A stretch of DNA of 20,198 nt from Roseburia sp. (GTDB lineage Bacteria; Bacillota; Clostridia; Lachnospirales; Lachnospiraceae), in NCBI GenBank assembly GCA_030844625.1, contig JAUUNJ010000013.1, positions 1 through 20,198 of the forward strand, given 5' to 3'. Shown in pieces: positions 1 to 7,957 of this stretch. Both the position numbers and the translations under genes were made by a program. Under the pieces are notes generated by a model. That model saw only the letters and a program-made list of their open reading frames with translations, had not been told where the DNA came from and did not search any database. Position 1 is the first letter of the stretch, and each line of letters opens with the position of its first letter.

Positions 1-1916
1 GGAATAAATACCTTATATTTATCTGCTGCGGTATCAAAATATAAGAACGATTTTTCTCTTATTACAGGAGTGGTATCAATAACCGTTGTACATCCTCCAC
101 TCTGCCAGTTTGATCTTCCTTGTCCACTGAGCAGATTCTTTGCGCTGCCCATATTAGCATATGTATCTGCATTACCTGAACCGATGCCTTGGCATCCCTG
201 CAATATCTGATTCCAGATAACCCCGTATGTACCATTATCCATCTTGCAGTTTCTGTAGTAGTACTGCTGCTGTGAACCGGAACCTGCGGCTTTATGGAAA
301 TAAGTATCTGCAAAATAGCCACCGCTTGCCCAGCCATACCACCAGTCAAACCATGCTTTTCTTTCTACGTTCAGTCTTCTCGCAGGAGCCGCCTGTGATA
401 CTGCCCATTGGAAGTCAAAGTAATCATCCCCGTTATTCTCAATATCTTTAATTGTAACATTCTCAATTCCCTGCCAGAAATTACAGGTTACATTATTATT
501 CGACAGTGCCGGAGGTGTCTTAACATTATACAGTTTTACGTCATAAGGGGTCTTTCCAAGACCCAAAATCTGTGTATAATATCCCGTTTGGATCACATTA
601 TTCGTAGAAGTATAATCTCCCGGCTTATACAAAAATGCATAGCGGTCTTGTCCAAACTGGTTATATTGCTGTTTTGCAAAAACATCTGCCTGTAACTGAT
701 CAATGTCTTCCTGATTATCTGTATCAGAAAAAATATATGTATTGGTTCCAAACATTGTAATTTCTATGGAACTTGTCTCTGACATTTTTCCTTCCAGCAC
801 ACTGTTACAGCCTGCAACCTTATAGTAGTTATTATATTTTGAAGTTGTGTTTGGATTTTCATCCGTAAATGTTGTACCTGTTACTCCGCTCTTGATCTCT
901 ACATAATCATCAAATCTACTACTTGCGCGGTATATCTTATAACTTGTTGCATATGTTGCTTTATCCCATTTCAGTATTATCTTTCCGTTCTGCTCTGTTA
1001 CAGTCAAATTTGCAGGTTTTGTCGGTCTATATTCCGCCAATGTCTTTGCATATGCCACCTGACTGTCAGAATAAGGTCCGCCCTCCAAATTGGTGACTGT
1101 ACGAACCTTAACATAATATGTAGTATTTGTCTCCAACCCTTCGATTTCAAAAGACGGGGCACTGGTATTCCCGGCAACCGTATAATTTCCGTTCTCACTT
1201 GTAGAATACAGTACCTGATATCCACTGTACAGACATTCACTCGGTGCCTGCCAGGTTACCTTCATTGTTCCGCCGGTCACCTCTGACAAGGTCACTTTCT
1301 TTGCCGTCTTAGGTGTAGAAGTTGTATACATGATAAATTTTTCATTAGAAGATGGCTTTTCACCATTACTTAATTTTACTATTTTAAGTTTTCCATCTCC
1401 CAGAGAAATATATGCCCCATCATCATTATTTCTAAACGAAACAGTACCATCATCCTGATGTTCAATATAAATTGATTCATGTCCATGAGGTCTTGTCTCT
1501 TTTGGCATCTGGGTAATTTCAGAACTATTTGCTCTCCAGCTGGTTCCACTGTTAGGGTCTGTTGGATTTGCTGCATTATTCCAGAAATTTACAACTTCCT
1601 GCCCTGCAAATACAGTCATATCCGTAATTTTATAAAATACTGTAAACAAAGCATTTGCAGGGATATTTCCTGCATTGTAATCTGTGTTACAGTCAATCGG
1701 ATCACGATCTACACCATTAACCGTAATCAGTTTTCTCGTTGCCTTGCTCACAAAATACACTTGTGCATTTTCAGTTTCTTCTTCCTGCCCATCAATTTCC
1801 TCTGTTGACATTGATGCTGCCGCATAAATATTTTGCGGCAAAACAGAAAATATCATCATCATTACCATCAAAACAGATATTACTCTGTTGCACAAACTTT
1901 TTTTTCTTTGCACCAT
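1..1916 (-). CDS. Large secreted beta-helix/Fn3 surface protein, 3' end outside window
   Basis: The reading frame is open from an ATG at 1916 to the left edge (about 638 codons, no stop seen), so the C-terminus is missing. The start follows a GGAGGAG ribosome binding site. Residues 1-32 form a signal peptide (basic start, hydrophobic core, cleavage near IYAAA). Residues ~45-200 resemble a fascin/beta-trefoil-like module. Two fibronectin type III domains follow at ~200-390, then the start of a right-handed beta-helix region. It is a paralogue of the complete gene at 2295-6182 and aligns with it end to end over the visible part, sharing SQAAPARRLNVER and SQQQYYYRNC. The likely role is cell-surface or extracellular polysaccharide binding or degradation; no catalytic residue can be assigned. 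Domain calls are by eye. Whether it also ends in leucine-rich repeats cannot be seen here. Confidence 0.85.
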   Translation of the reverse strand, partial: MVQRKKSLCNRVISVLMVMMMIFSVLPQNIYAAASMSTEEIDGQEEETENAQVYFVSKATRKLITVNGVDRDPIDCNTDYNAGNIPANALFTVFYKITDMTVFAGQEVVNFWNNAANPTDPNSGTSWRANSSEITQMPKETRPHGHESIYIEHQDDGTVSFRNNDDGAYISLGDGKLKIVKLSNGEKPSSNEKFIMYTTSTPKTAKKVTLSEVTGGTMKVTWQAPSECLYSGYQVLYSTSENGNYTVAGNTSAPSFEIEGLETNTTYYVKVRTVTNLEGGPYSDSQVAYAKTLAEYRPTKPANLTVTEQNGKIILKWDKATYATSYKIYRASSRFDDYVEIKSGVTGTTFTDENPNTTSKYNNYYKVAGCNSVLEGKMSETSSIEITMFGTNTYIFSDTDNQEDIDQLQADVFAKQQYNQFGQDRYAFLYKPGDYTSTNNVIQTGYYTQILGLGKTPYDVKLYNVKTPPALSNNNVTCNFWQGIENVTIKDIENNGDDYFDFQWAVSQAAPARRLNVERKAWFDWWYGWASGGYFADTYFHKAAGSGSQQQYYYRNCKMDNGTYGVIWNQILQGCQGIGSGNADTYANMGSAKNLLSGQGRSNWQSGGCTTVIDTTPVIREKSFLYFDTAADKYKVFI

Positions 1917-1968
1917 AATTTTCTCCTCCACTTTTTCTTTTGTCCTGTCTATAATAAATCTCATTTCT

Positions 1969-1997
1969 AGAATATTTAATAAAAACAATTTTTACAA
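1969..1997 (-). promoter_or_regulatory. Possible sigma-A promoter for the truncated surface-protein gene
   Basis: Read on the minus strand, TTGTAA (1992-1997) is followed after 17 bases by TATTCT (1969-1974), about 50 bases upstream of the ATG at 1916. Each hexamer matches four of six consensus bases. The -35 lies in a TTTnCAACGTA element (plus-strand reading) that recurs at nearly the same distance before the paralogue. The call is tentative in such AT-rich sequence. Confidence 0.4.
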
Positions 1998-2251
1998 CGT
2001 AGTATTTTCTGAAAATCATTTCAATTCTTTTTTTTGTGTGATTTGCATAAAAACAGCTTAATTTTCTTTTGTTACAGTAACTTTTTTTATTATTTTTTAT
2101 CATTTTTTTATTTTTTAATTGTTTGCGTTTTTATTATGAAAATGCTTACATTTAATAAAAATAATTTTATTACCATTGTGAATTTTTCACAAGAAAATTA
2201 TTCCTTACGCCACTTTTTTGAACAAAAAAACGAACAAAAAGTTATATTATT
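1998..2251. other. AT-rich intergenic region between the two surface-protein genes
   Basis: This very AT-rich spacer, about 250 bases, lies between the promoter of the downstream paralogue and the terminator of the upstream one. I see no convincing gene in it. The only structure of note is the palindrome at 2176-2192 (listed separately) and a short GTTACaGTAAC inverted repeat at 2071-2081. Confidence 0.6.
2176..2192. repeat. 17-bp perfect inverted repeat, operator-like
   Basis: TTGTGAA-TTT-TTCACAA is a perfect 7-bp-arm inverted repeat in the spacer between the paralogous surface-protein genes. It is too short and lacks a U-tract to act as a terminator. It could be a binding site for a dimeric regulator, but it lies ~260 bases from the downstream start codon, and chance is possible in this AT-rich stretch. 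Confidence 0.4.
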
Positions 2252-2287
2252 AAAAAAAATTGCCACACCGAAACGGGTGGCAATTTT
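2252..2287 (-). terminator. Rho-independent terminator of the 1295-aa surface-protein gene
   Basis: Arms at 2256-2266 and 2277-2287 form an 11-bp stem (aaaattgccac / gtggcaatttt). It is extended by CCG/CGG with one bulged A and an AAA loop on the plus strand. On the minus strand the hairpin is followed by a run of U from 2255 downwards. It begins only eight bases beyond the stop codon at 2295. Confidence 0.9.
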
Positions 2288-2294
2288 CCACATT

Positions 2295-5200
2295 TTATTT
2301 CTTTCTCTTGAGAGATTTTAAAGCAACTTTCTTAGCTTTACTTTTTCCTGAAACCGTGACAGTTTTTCTAACTTTCTTGTTAAATGCATTCTTTGCAACT
2401 TTCTTAACTTTGGTTCCCTTAAAAGTAATCTTTTTCAATTTAGCACTGTTAGCAAATGCCTTAGATTGAATTTTCTTAACATTCTTACCAAAGGTAATTG
2501 TTGTTATATTTTTACATTTTGCAAAAGCACTGGCTTTAATTGTTTTAACCTTAGTTCCAAAAGTAACCTTTTTGAGCTTCTTACAGTTATAGAACGCCTT
2601 CTTTCCTACTGTCTGAACCTTTTTAAATTTAATTGTTTTCAGCTTCTTACATCCTGTAAATGCACTCTTCCCAATAGTTTTAACATTTGTACCAAAGGTT
2701 ATCTTCTTCAGTTTCTTTGCCTTGCTGAATGCTTTTGTTCCAATGGCTGTTACTTTGAATGTGTAACCATTCTTGCTTACTGTAGCAGGAACCGTTGCCT
2801 TCTTCATTGTGTTCTTTTTCTTAATAACCTTAATAAGAGATACATTACCTGTCTTTGCTGTTATGCTTGTAATCTTATATCTGTAATTTCCTACATCAAA
2901 TGTCTGACCTACCTTTAATCCATACTGTGTACTATCTTGACCAGGTTTCTTGGTTCCTGGATCATTTGTATTTGTTGTATTGTTAGAATCCTGATTTTTC
3001 TGAGCTAAAAGCCACGCTTTATAACATTCTTCCTGTTTTTTCTGATAATCTGCATCTGTCATCTCCCACAATGGAGGAGTAGGATAAGCATATGCAGGAT
3101 CCTGTGTAAGCGGGTCCTTTTTAATATCCTTTTCAGCATCAGTATCTCTTGTTGGTGTCTGTCCTACCTGTACCTGTACCTCTACACTATTCTCCTGTGT
3201 ATAGTAATCCGGCAATGAAAGGGAACTGCCTGCTGAATAACTTAACAATCTCTGGATAGCATAACCTCCATTATTGCCTGCACCAGTTCTGATACCTGCT
3301 ACTGTATTGTTTACAATATTATTAATACCTACCTGAGGTCCGTCTCCTGCTGCAATTTCTACGATACATGCATTTTCAATTAATACATTCTTAGTATCCG
3401 GTACTTCAATGGCATTATCAAGATATATACTTGCACCGTTGGTGTTAATAAATACATCATAAATTCCAAGACCTACCGCGTAATGATTCTTTACATTGTT
3501 AGCAACCTTATATGCTGCATAACCATTCTTTGTACCACCGTGGCTCATCCATCCTGCCTGACTCTGCGGATCATAACATTTTTCATTCTGAAGGAAATAT
3601 GTGGCTCCGTTTTCACCTCTCCAGAGAATATCATATTCCTGGAAATGTTCACAGAACAAACCGTATGCCACAACATTGTCACCATTTACCACAATACCGT
3701 TCTTTGCAGTGTTTTCATACCATCCGGTATTATCACCGTGGTCAGCTCTCCAAATCCATGTATGATCAACAATTACATCATTACTGTTAATTACCTGACA
3801 GCTTCCGCACCTTCCAAGATCACCTGTACCACCAACTCTGTAGATAACGTCCTGAAGTACTGTAGGGTTATCGGAATGGTCTCTGTTACATCCTTCTGTA
3901 CCAACAGTAAGCAGTGTATCCGAATAATTTCCTGCATCGAGAATCAATCCGCAAATCGCAAGACCTGCAACATCTGCCGTCTTAATTGCCGCTTCTTTAT
4001 TGTCAGGAATGATTGTTGCCATACCTAATCCTAAAAGAATTGTATTTGGCTCATTTACCTGAATTGGCTTGTCCACATGATAGATACCCGGCTGGAAGAT
4101 AATGTTCTTTCCCCATGCCAGTTGTTTATTGATTTCATCTGCTGAGTCATCAGGACTTGCAATATAGAAACTCTTTTCTACATCAAGAATCTGACCGTCT
4201 CCCATACTGGTCTCACTCCAACTGATTCCTTCTGAATTCTTTCTGGCATCCGGCACAAACACCTTATATGCCTCTGATGATTCATCAAAGAACAGGAACG
4301 GCTTTTCTCTGATCCATGGTGTATCATCAATAACTGTTGAACACCCTCTCTGATCCCAGTTTGTTGTTCCGTTTTTGTTGATAAGGGATGTTGAACCAAC
4401 AAAATTCTTACCGGTATTGTCCCCTGAATTGGTGGATGTAATACCTGTACATCCCTGAATTACCTGATTCCAGTTAACACCGTATACCCCGCTGTTTTCT
4501 CCAACAAATTCACAGTTTCTGTAGTAGTACTGCTGTTGTGAATAGGAACCGGCTTTCTTTTCAAACCGGCTGTCTGCAATATATCCTCCGCTGGCCCATG
4601 CAGTATCTTCCCAATGCCACTGGAATAAAGCTGTTCTCTCAACATTAAGTCTTCTTGCCGGAGCTGCCTGGGAAACAGACCATTTAAAAGAATCCTCCCA
4701 GAAATCTGTTTCACCTGTATCTGCAATGGTCACATTTTCCAGATTAACCCAGAAGTTACATGTAACATTTCCTCCGGAAAGAGCTGCCGGAGCCTTTATA
4801 TTCTTAAGCCTTACATCATATGGTGTCTTTCCAAGGCCAATTACCTGCATATAATATCCTACATTGAAAGCATCCTGTTCCATTGCAGAATAATCACCTG
4901 ATTTAAACGCAAATGTATAACGTCCATTACCGAACTGGTCATGCCACTGTTTTTGGAATATCTGATTTTCTGTCTCGTAAACCTGATTTAAATCATCTGT
5001 CTCATTGATAATATATACATCTGATCCAAACATACTGATTTCCAAGGATGCCGGTTCTGATAGTTTACCTTTGTTATCACCATTAACACCTTGAATTTTA
5101 TAGTAATTGTTATATTTTCCTTTATTAAGATTTGTGTCCGTAAAGGTCAAATCTGATGTAGTACCGATTTCTTTGTATTCTGCATATCTGCTTACGGCAC

Positions 5201-6182
5201 GATATACAATATATTTATCTGCACTATTAGCCTTATCCCATGTTATGACCATTTTTCCATCTTTTAATTCTGCCTTAACATTGAGAGGCTGTGCCGGATT
5301 TTTCGTGGACAGTGTCTGAACATAAGCAATCTTACTGTCGGAATAAGCACCGTCTTTATTATTTGTATGTGTACGAACTTTAAAAAAGTACTTTGTATTC
5401 AGCTCAAGATCTGAAACCTTCTTAGAAGTATCTTTTGTAAATCCTGCAGATGTATATGTACCATTTTCAGTCTTTGAGTAAAGTACTTCATATCCTGAGA
5501 ATAATGTACGATCCACACCTTCCCAGGAAACATCAACAGAATCACCGGACACATTATCAAGCTTTACTTTCTTTGCCGCCTTCGGAGTCTGTTTTGTATA
5601 CATAATGAATTTTTCATTATCTGTAGGATCATCACCTTCTTCAAGTGTAGTTAATGTAACACTGTTACCAGAACCTGCTACTGTAAAATAAGTTCTCGCT
5701 GCATTACAGGATTTAAAAGAAATTGTACCATCTCCCTGCGGCTCCATCATAACTGCTTCCCAGCCACTTGGATTTTGGCATTTGTCACTACCTGCCTGAT
5801 AAGTAGTATTATTTCTTCCTGCTCCCCAGCTTGTAGTAGTTCCCGCACATTTAAAGTTTACAACTGTAAGTCCTCTGGATGCATCTTGATCCCCGGTTCC
5901 ATAGTAAATAGTAAACTTGGCATTTGCAGGTACTTTTGACTCATTGTAAGTTTCACTACAACTAATTGGATCATCTGTTTTTCCATTCAGTGTGATTATT
6001 TTGCCGGTTGCCTTACTTACAAAGTAAACCTCTGCATTTACATCTACATTATCAGAATAATCATCCGCTGTGGTTGTATCCCGATATGTTGCCGCCAGGA
6101 CATCAACAAGCCCGTTAAAACTTGTAAATGTTAATGCCAGCGCAAGCAGCATTGCAAGAATTTTCTTGTAACTTCTTTTCAT
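2295..6182 (-). CDS. Secreted Fn3 / beta-helix protein with BspA-type leucine-rich repeat tail
   Basis: The gene encodes 1295 aa; the start at 6182 is set by an AGGAGGAG site. Residues 1-31 are a signal peptide. Residues ~45-195 have a beta-trefoil/fascin-like pattern (GDGTISFKS, KFIMYT). Residues ~197-295 and ~296-388 are fibronectin type III domains. Residues ~395-1010 are a right-handed beta-helix related to pectin-lyase-fold proteins (NIIFQPGIYHVDKPIQV, DHTWIWRADHGDNTGW). As I recall, actinobacterial relatives are often mislabelled adenylyl cyclase or F5/8 type C proteins. A Thr/Asn/Gln-rich linker lies near 1060-1085. Residues ~1140-1275 are lysine-rich ~23-residue LRR_5 repeats (KAF..CKKLKKITFG), typical of surface attachment. 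No LPXTG motif or membrane anchor is visible, so anchoring may be through the basic repeats. The role is probably glycan binding or degradation; the substrate is unknown. It is transcribed alone, with its own terminator. Confidence 0.88.
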   Translation of the reverse strand: MKRSYKKILAMLLALALTFTSFNGLVDVLAATYRDTTTADDYSDNVDVNAEVYFVSKATGKIITLNGKTDDPISCSETYNESKVPANAKFTIYYGTGDQDASRGLTVVNFKCAGTTTSWGAGRNNTTYQAGSDKCQNPSGWEAVMMEPQGDGTISFKSCNAARTYFTVAGSGNSVTLTTLEEGDDPTDNEKFIMYTKQTPKAAKKVKLDNVSGDSVDVSWEGVDRTLFSGYEVLYSKTENGTYTSAGFTKDTSKKVSDLELNTKYFFKVRTHTNNKDGAYSDSKIAYVQTLSTKNPAQPLNVKAELKDGKMVITWDKANSADKYIVYRAVSRYAEYKEIGTTSDLTFTDTNLNKGKYNNYYKIQGVNGDNKGKLSEPASLEISMFGSDVYIINETDDLNQVYETENQIFQKQWHDQFGNGRYTFAFKSGDYSAMEQDAFNVGYYMQVIGLGKTPYDVRLKNIKAPAALSGGNVTCNFWVNLENVTIADTGETDFWEDSFKWSVSQAAPARRLNVERTALFQWHWEDTAWASGGYIADSRFEKKAGSYSQQQYYYRNCEFVGENSGVYGVNWNQVIQGCTGITSTNSGDNTGKNFVGSTSLINKNGTTNWDQRGCSTVIDDTPWIREKPFLFFDESSEAYKVFVPDARKNSEGISWSETSMGDGQILDVEKSFYIASPDDSADEINKQLAWGKNIIFQPGIYHVDKPIQVNEPNTILLGLGMATIIPDNKEAAIKTADVAGLAICGLILDAGNYSDTLLTVGTEGCNRDHSDNPTVLQDVIYRVGGTGDLGRCGSCQVINSNDVIVDHTWIWRADHGDNTGWYENTAKNGIVVNGDNVVAYGLFCEHFQEYDILWRGENGATYFLQNEKCYDPQSQAGWMSHGGTKNGYAAYKVANNVKNHYAVGLGIYDVFINTNGASIYLDNAIEVPDTKNVLIENACIVEIAAGDGPQVGINNIVNNTVAGIRTGAGNNGGYAIQRLLSYSAGSSLSLPDYYTQENSVEVQVQVGQTPTRDTDAEKDIKKDPLTQDPAYAYPTPPLWEMTDADYQKKQEECYKAWLLAQKNQDSNNTTNTNDPGTKKPGQDSTQYGLKVGQTFDVGNYRYKITSITAKTGNVSLIKVIKKKNTMKKATVPATVSKNGYTFKVTAIGTKAFSKAKKLKKITFGTNVKTIGKSAFTGCKKLKTIKFKKVQTVGKKAFYNCKKLKKVTFGTKVKTIKASAFAKCKNITTITFGKNVKKIQSKAFANSAKLKKITFKGTKVKKVAKNAFNKKVRKTVTVSGKSKAKKVALKSLKRKK

Positions 6183-6223
6183 TTTGTTCTCCTCCTAAAA
6201 CACTCCTTTAATTTCTTTATTTA

Positions 6224-6229
6224 ATTATA
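6224..6229 (-). promoter_or_regulatory. Candidate -10 element of the 1295-aa surface-protein gene
   Basis: A perfect TATAAT on the minus strand lies 42 bases upstream of the start codon at 6182. No good -35 sits 16-18 bases away. Instead the expected -35 region falls at the edge of the nested inverted repeat at 6243-6305, which would fit an activator-dependent promoter. In this AT-rich region a chance match is possible. Confidence 0.35.
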
Positions 6230-6242
6230 AATGTTTTTTATT

Positions 6243-6305
6243 TATTGTGGTTATGCCGATTTTGCAACGTACATATTCCCGTTTTGGCATATGTAAGCCA
6301 CAATA
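6243..6305. promoter_or_regulatory. Nested inverted repeat upstream of the surface-protein gene
   Basis: The outer arms TATTGTGG (6243-6250) and CCACAATA (6298-6305) are perfect reverse complements. Inside them TATGCC (6252-6257) pairs with GGCATA (6286-6291). A second symmetric pair, TACATAT (6270-6276) and ATATGTA (6289-6295), overlaps it. The element ends 61 bases before the start codon and contains the CAACGTA box shared with the paralogue. It could be a regulator-binding region or a fold in an untranslated leader. Confidence 0.45.
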
Positions 6306-6445
6306 TGCGAAAAGATTTTATCCTACGTAACCAATATGTCTTTCTTCTTTCAATTAATTTCCCGATCTTAATAGATTCTTAATATAATTCTATTTTATAA
6401 AAACGTTTTTAACAAACAGAAATATTTTTTTTATACATATCACAC

Positions 6446-6478
6446 AAAAAAAGTCAGCATCCTTTGGTGATGCTGACT
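6446..6478 (-). terminator. Rho-independent terminator of the glgC-glgD-spoVG operon
   Basis: A 10-bp stem is formed by agtcagcatc (6452-6461) and gatgctgact (6469-6478). On the minus strand it is followed by seven U residues. It lies about 70 bases past the spoVG stop codon. Confidence 0.92.
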
Positions 6479-6546
6479 CAAAAACTCCTTGTTATTTTAT
6501 TATTTTTTATTAATGTCTTAGTTTTTCGTTTTGTTTTTATTTATTT

Positions 6547-6819
6547 TTATTCTTCTTCAGGCTCCAGTAAAGCTTTTTCATAAGCCTCAAGTACAGTTTC
6601 CTGAATAGAACTGCGGGTACCTGAGTTAATAGGATGCGCTATGTCTCTGTATTCTCCATCTGCTGCTTTTCTGCTTGGCATTGCGATAAATAATCCCTTA
6701 TCACCTTCAACCACCTTAATGTCATGAACAACGAATTCATCATCAATGGTAATTGAAACTACTGCCTTCATTTTTCCTTCCTTAGTCATCTTTCTAACTC
6801 TTACGTCTGTTATGTTCAT
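6547..6819 (-). CDS. spoVG: SpoVG family regulator
   Basis: A 90-aa protein of full family length. It has the characteristic SpoVG core: [10 protein letters not shown] at the N-terminus, [10 protein letters not shown], the strongly conserved [10 protein letters not shown], and DIAHPINS. SpoVG proteins are small nucleic-acid-binding regulators; in Bacillus it affects asymmetric septation and sporulation, and in Listeria, Staphylococcus and Borrelia it binds RNA or DNA. The acidic C-terminus (LLEPEEE) is usual. A GGGAG ribosome binding site precedes the start. It is the last gene of the operon, 19 bases after the glgD stop, so it is probably co-transcribed with glycogen synthesis genes. This linkage differs from the Bacillus spoVG-glmU-prs order. 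Confidence 0.96.
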   Translation of the reverse strand: MNITDVRVRKMTKEGKMKAVVSITIDDEFVVHDIKVVEGDKGLFIAMPSRKAADGEYRDIAHPINSGTRSSIQETVLEAYEKALLEPEEE

Positions 6820-6838
6820 ATTTTTGCTCCCTTTCTAA

Positions 6839-7957
6839 TTACAAGCTGTATCTGAAATTTCTTTCATTGATAATCTGGATCTGGTCCTCTCCTCCCAGAT
6901 GTTCATTTGGATTAATTGTACTGTGACTTTCAACAATACAATTTTCTATCACTGCATTATCTCCGATATATACGTCATTTAGTATAATTGAGTTTTTAAT
7001 CACACAATTGTTACCAATATATGCCTGCTTAAACACAACGGAACCTTCTACTGTTCCATTCACAATACATCCACTGGAAACCAGACTATTGCTGACCTTT
7101 GACCCAGGATTATACTTAGCCGGCGGCAAATCCTCCACCTTGGAATATACATCCGGATACTGCTTAAAAAAGAAATCTCTTACTTCCGGTTTAAGGAAAT
7201 CCATATTTGTTTCATAATAATTCTTAACACTGGCGATATTTCTCCAGTATGTGTCCATTTTGTATGCATAGATTCTTCTTGATGACTTGTTTCGAATAAC
7301 AATATCATTTACAAAGTCATATCTATCCTCTGCAGCACATTGCTCAATTAACTGAATGAGCAATCTTCTTCTTATTACATAAATTCCTGTAGAAACTAAT
7401 GTGTTGGAACTGTCAATCGGCTTTTCTTCAAATTCTGTAACTCTTCCGTTTGCATCTGTATTAACCACGCCAAACGCAGATACATCCGTACCGTCTTCAA
7501 GCTCTTTGCAGACAATTGTTATGTCCGCCCCTGTCTCCACATGCTTTTCAAGAACTTTATTATAATCCATCTTATATACCGCATCTGCTGATGCAATAAT
7601 TACATATGGTTCATGACTCTTCTTAAGAAACGCAATATTCTGTGCAATGGCATCCGCCGTACCCCGGTACCAGAAACCATTGTCCGAAGTAATAGATGGT
7701 GTAAATACATATAATCCACCCTGTTTTCTACCAAAGTCCCACCATTTTGATGAACTCAAATGTTCATTCAACGACCATGCATTATACTGAGTAAGAACTG
7801 CTACCTTCTGTATATGTGAATTTGTCATATTACTTAATGCAAAATCAATTGCCCTGTAACTGCCTGCCATTGGCATAGCTCCTACAGCTCTCTTTTTTGA
7901 GAGATCCTGCATTTTACTGTTATTTCCGCCTGCTAAAATTATACCAACTGCCCTCAT
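6839..7957 (-). CDS. glgD: GlgD, regulatory/non-catalytic ADP-glucose pyrophosphorylase subunit
   Basis: A 372-aa nucleotidyltransferase-fold protein with a C-terminal left-handed beta-helix (hexapeptide pattern, e.g. IGNNCVIKNSIIL). It is related to GlgC but the signature motifs are degenerate. The nucleotide-binding loop reads GGNNSKM (residues 10-16) instead of GGxGxRL, and the SGDH motif is SADA (around D125). GlgD proteins of Firmicutes pair with GlgC as a heteromer and modulate it rather than catalyse well alone. The start codon overlaps the glgC stop by one base (TAATG), behind an AGGTGAG site, pointing to translational coupling and matched subunit output. In databases it is usually named glucose-1-phosphate adenylyltransferase subunit GlgD. 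Confidence 0.93.
   Translation of the reverse strand: MRAVGIILAGGNNSKMQDLSKKRAVGAMPMAGSYRAIDFALSNMTNSHIQKVAVLTQYNAWSLNEHLSSSKWWDFGRKQGGLYVFTPSITSDNGFWYRGTADAIAQNIAFLKKSHEPYVIIASADAVYKMDYNKVLEKHVETGADITIVCKELEDGTDVSAFGVVNTDANGRVTEFEEKPIDSSNTLVSTGIYVIRRRLLIQLIEQCAAEDRYDFVNDIVIRNKSSRRIYAYKMDTYWRNIASVKNYYETNMDFLKPEVRDFFFKQYPDVYSKVEDLPPAKYNPGSKVSNSLVSSGCIVNGTVEGSVVFKQAYIGNNCVIKNSIILNDVYIGDNAVIENCIVESHSTINPNEHLGGEDQIQIINERNFRYSL

Noticed and set aside
2466..2918. Plus-strand open frame of 150 codons, Cys/Phe/Leu-rich
   Set aside because: It is the complement of the lysine-rich leucine-rich-repeat coding region; the repeats remove stops on the other strand. No ribosome site or recognisable domain.
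3483..4028. Plus-strand open frame of 181 codons
   Set aside because: Antisense to the well-supported beta-helix coding region; no ribosome site and no domain pattern.
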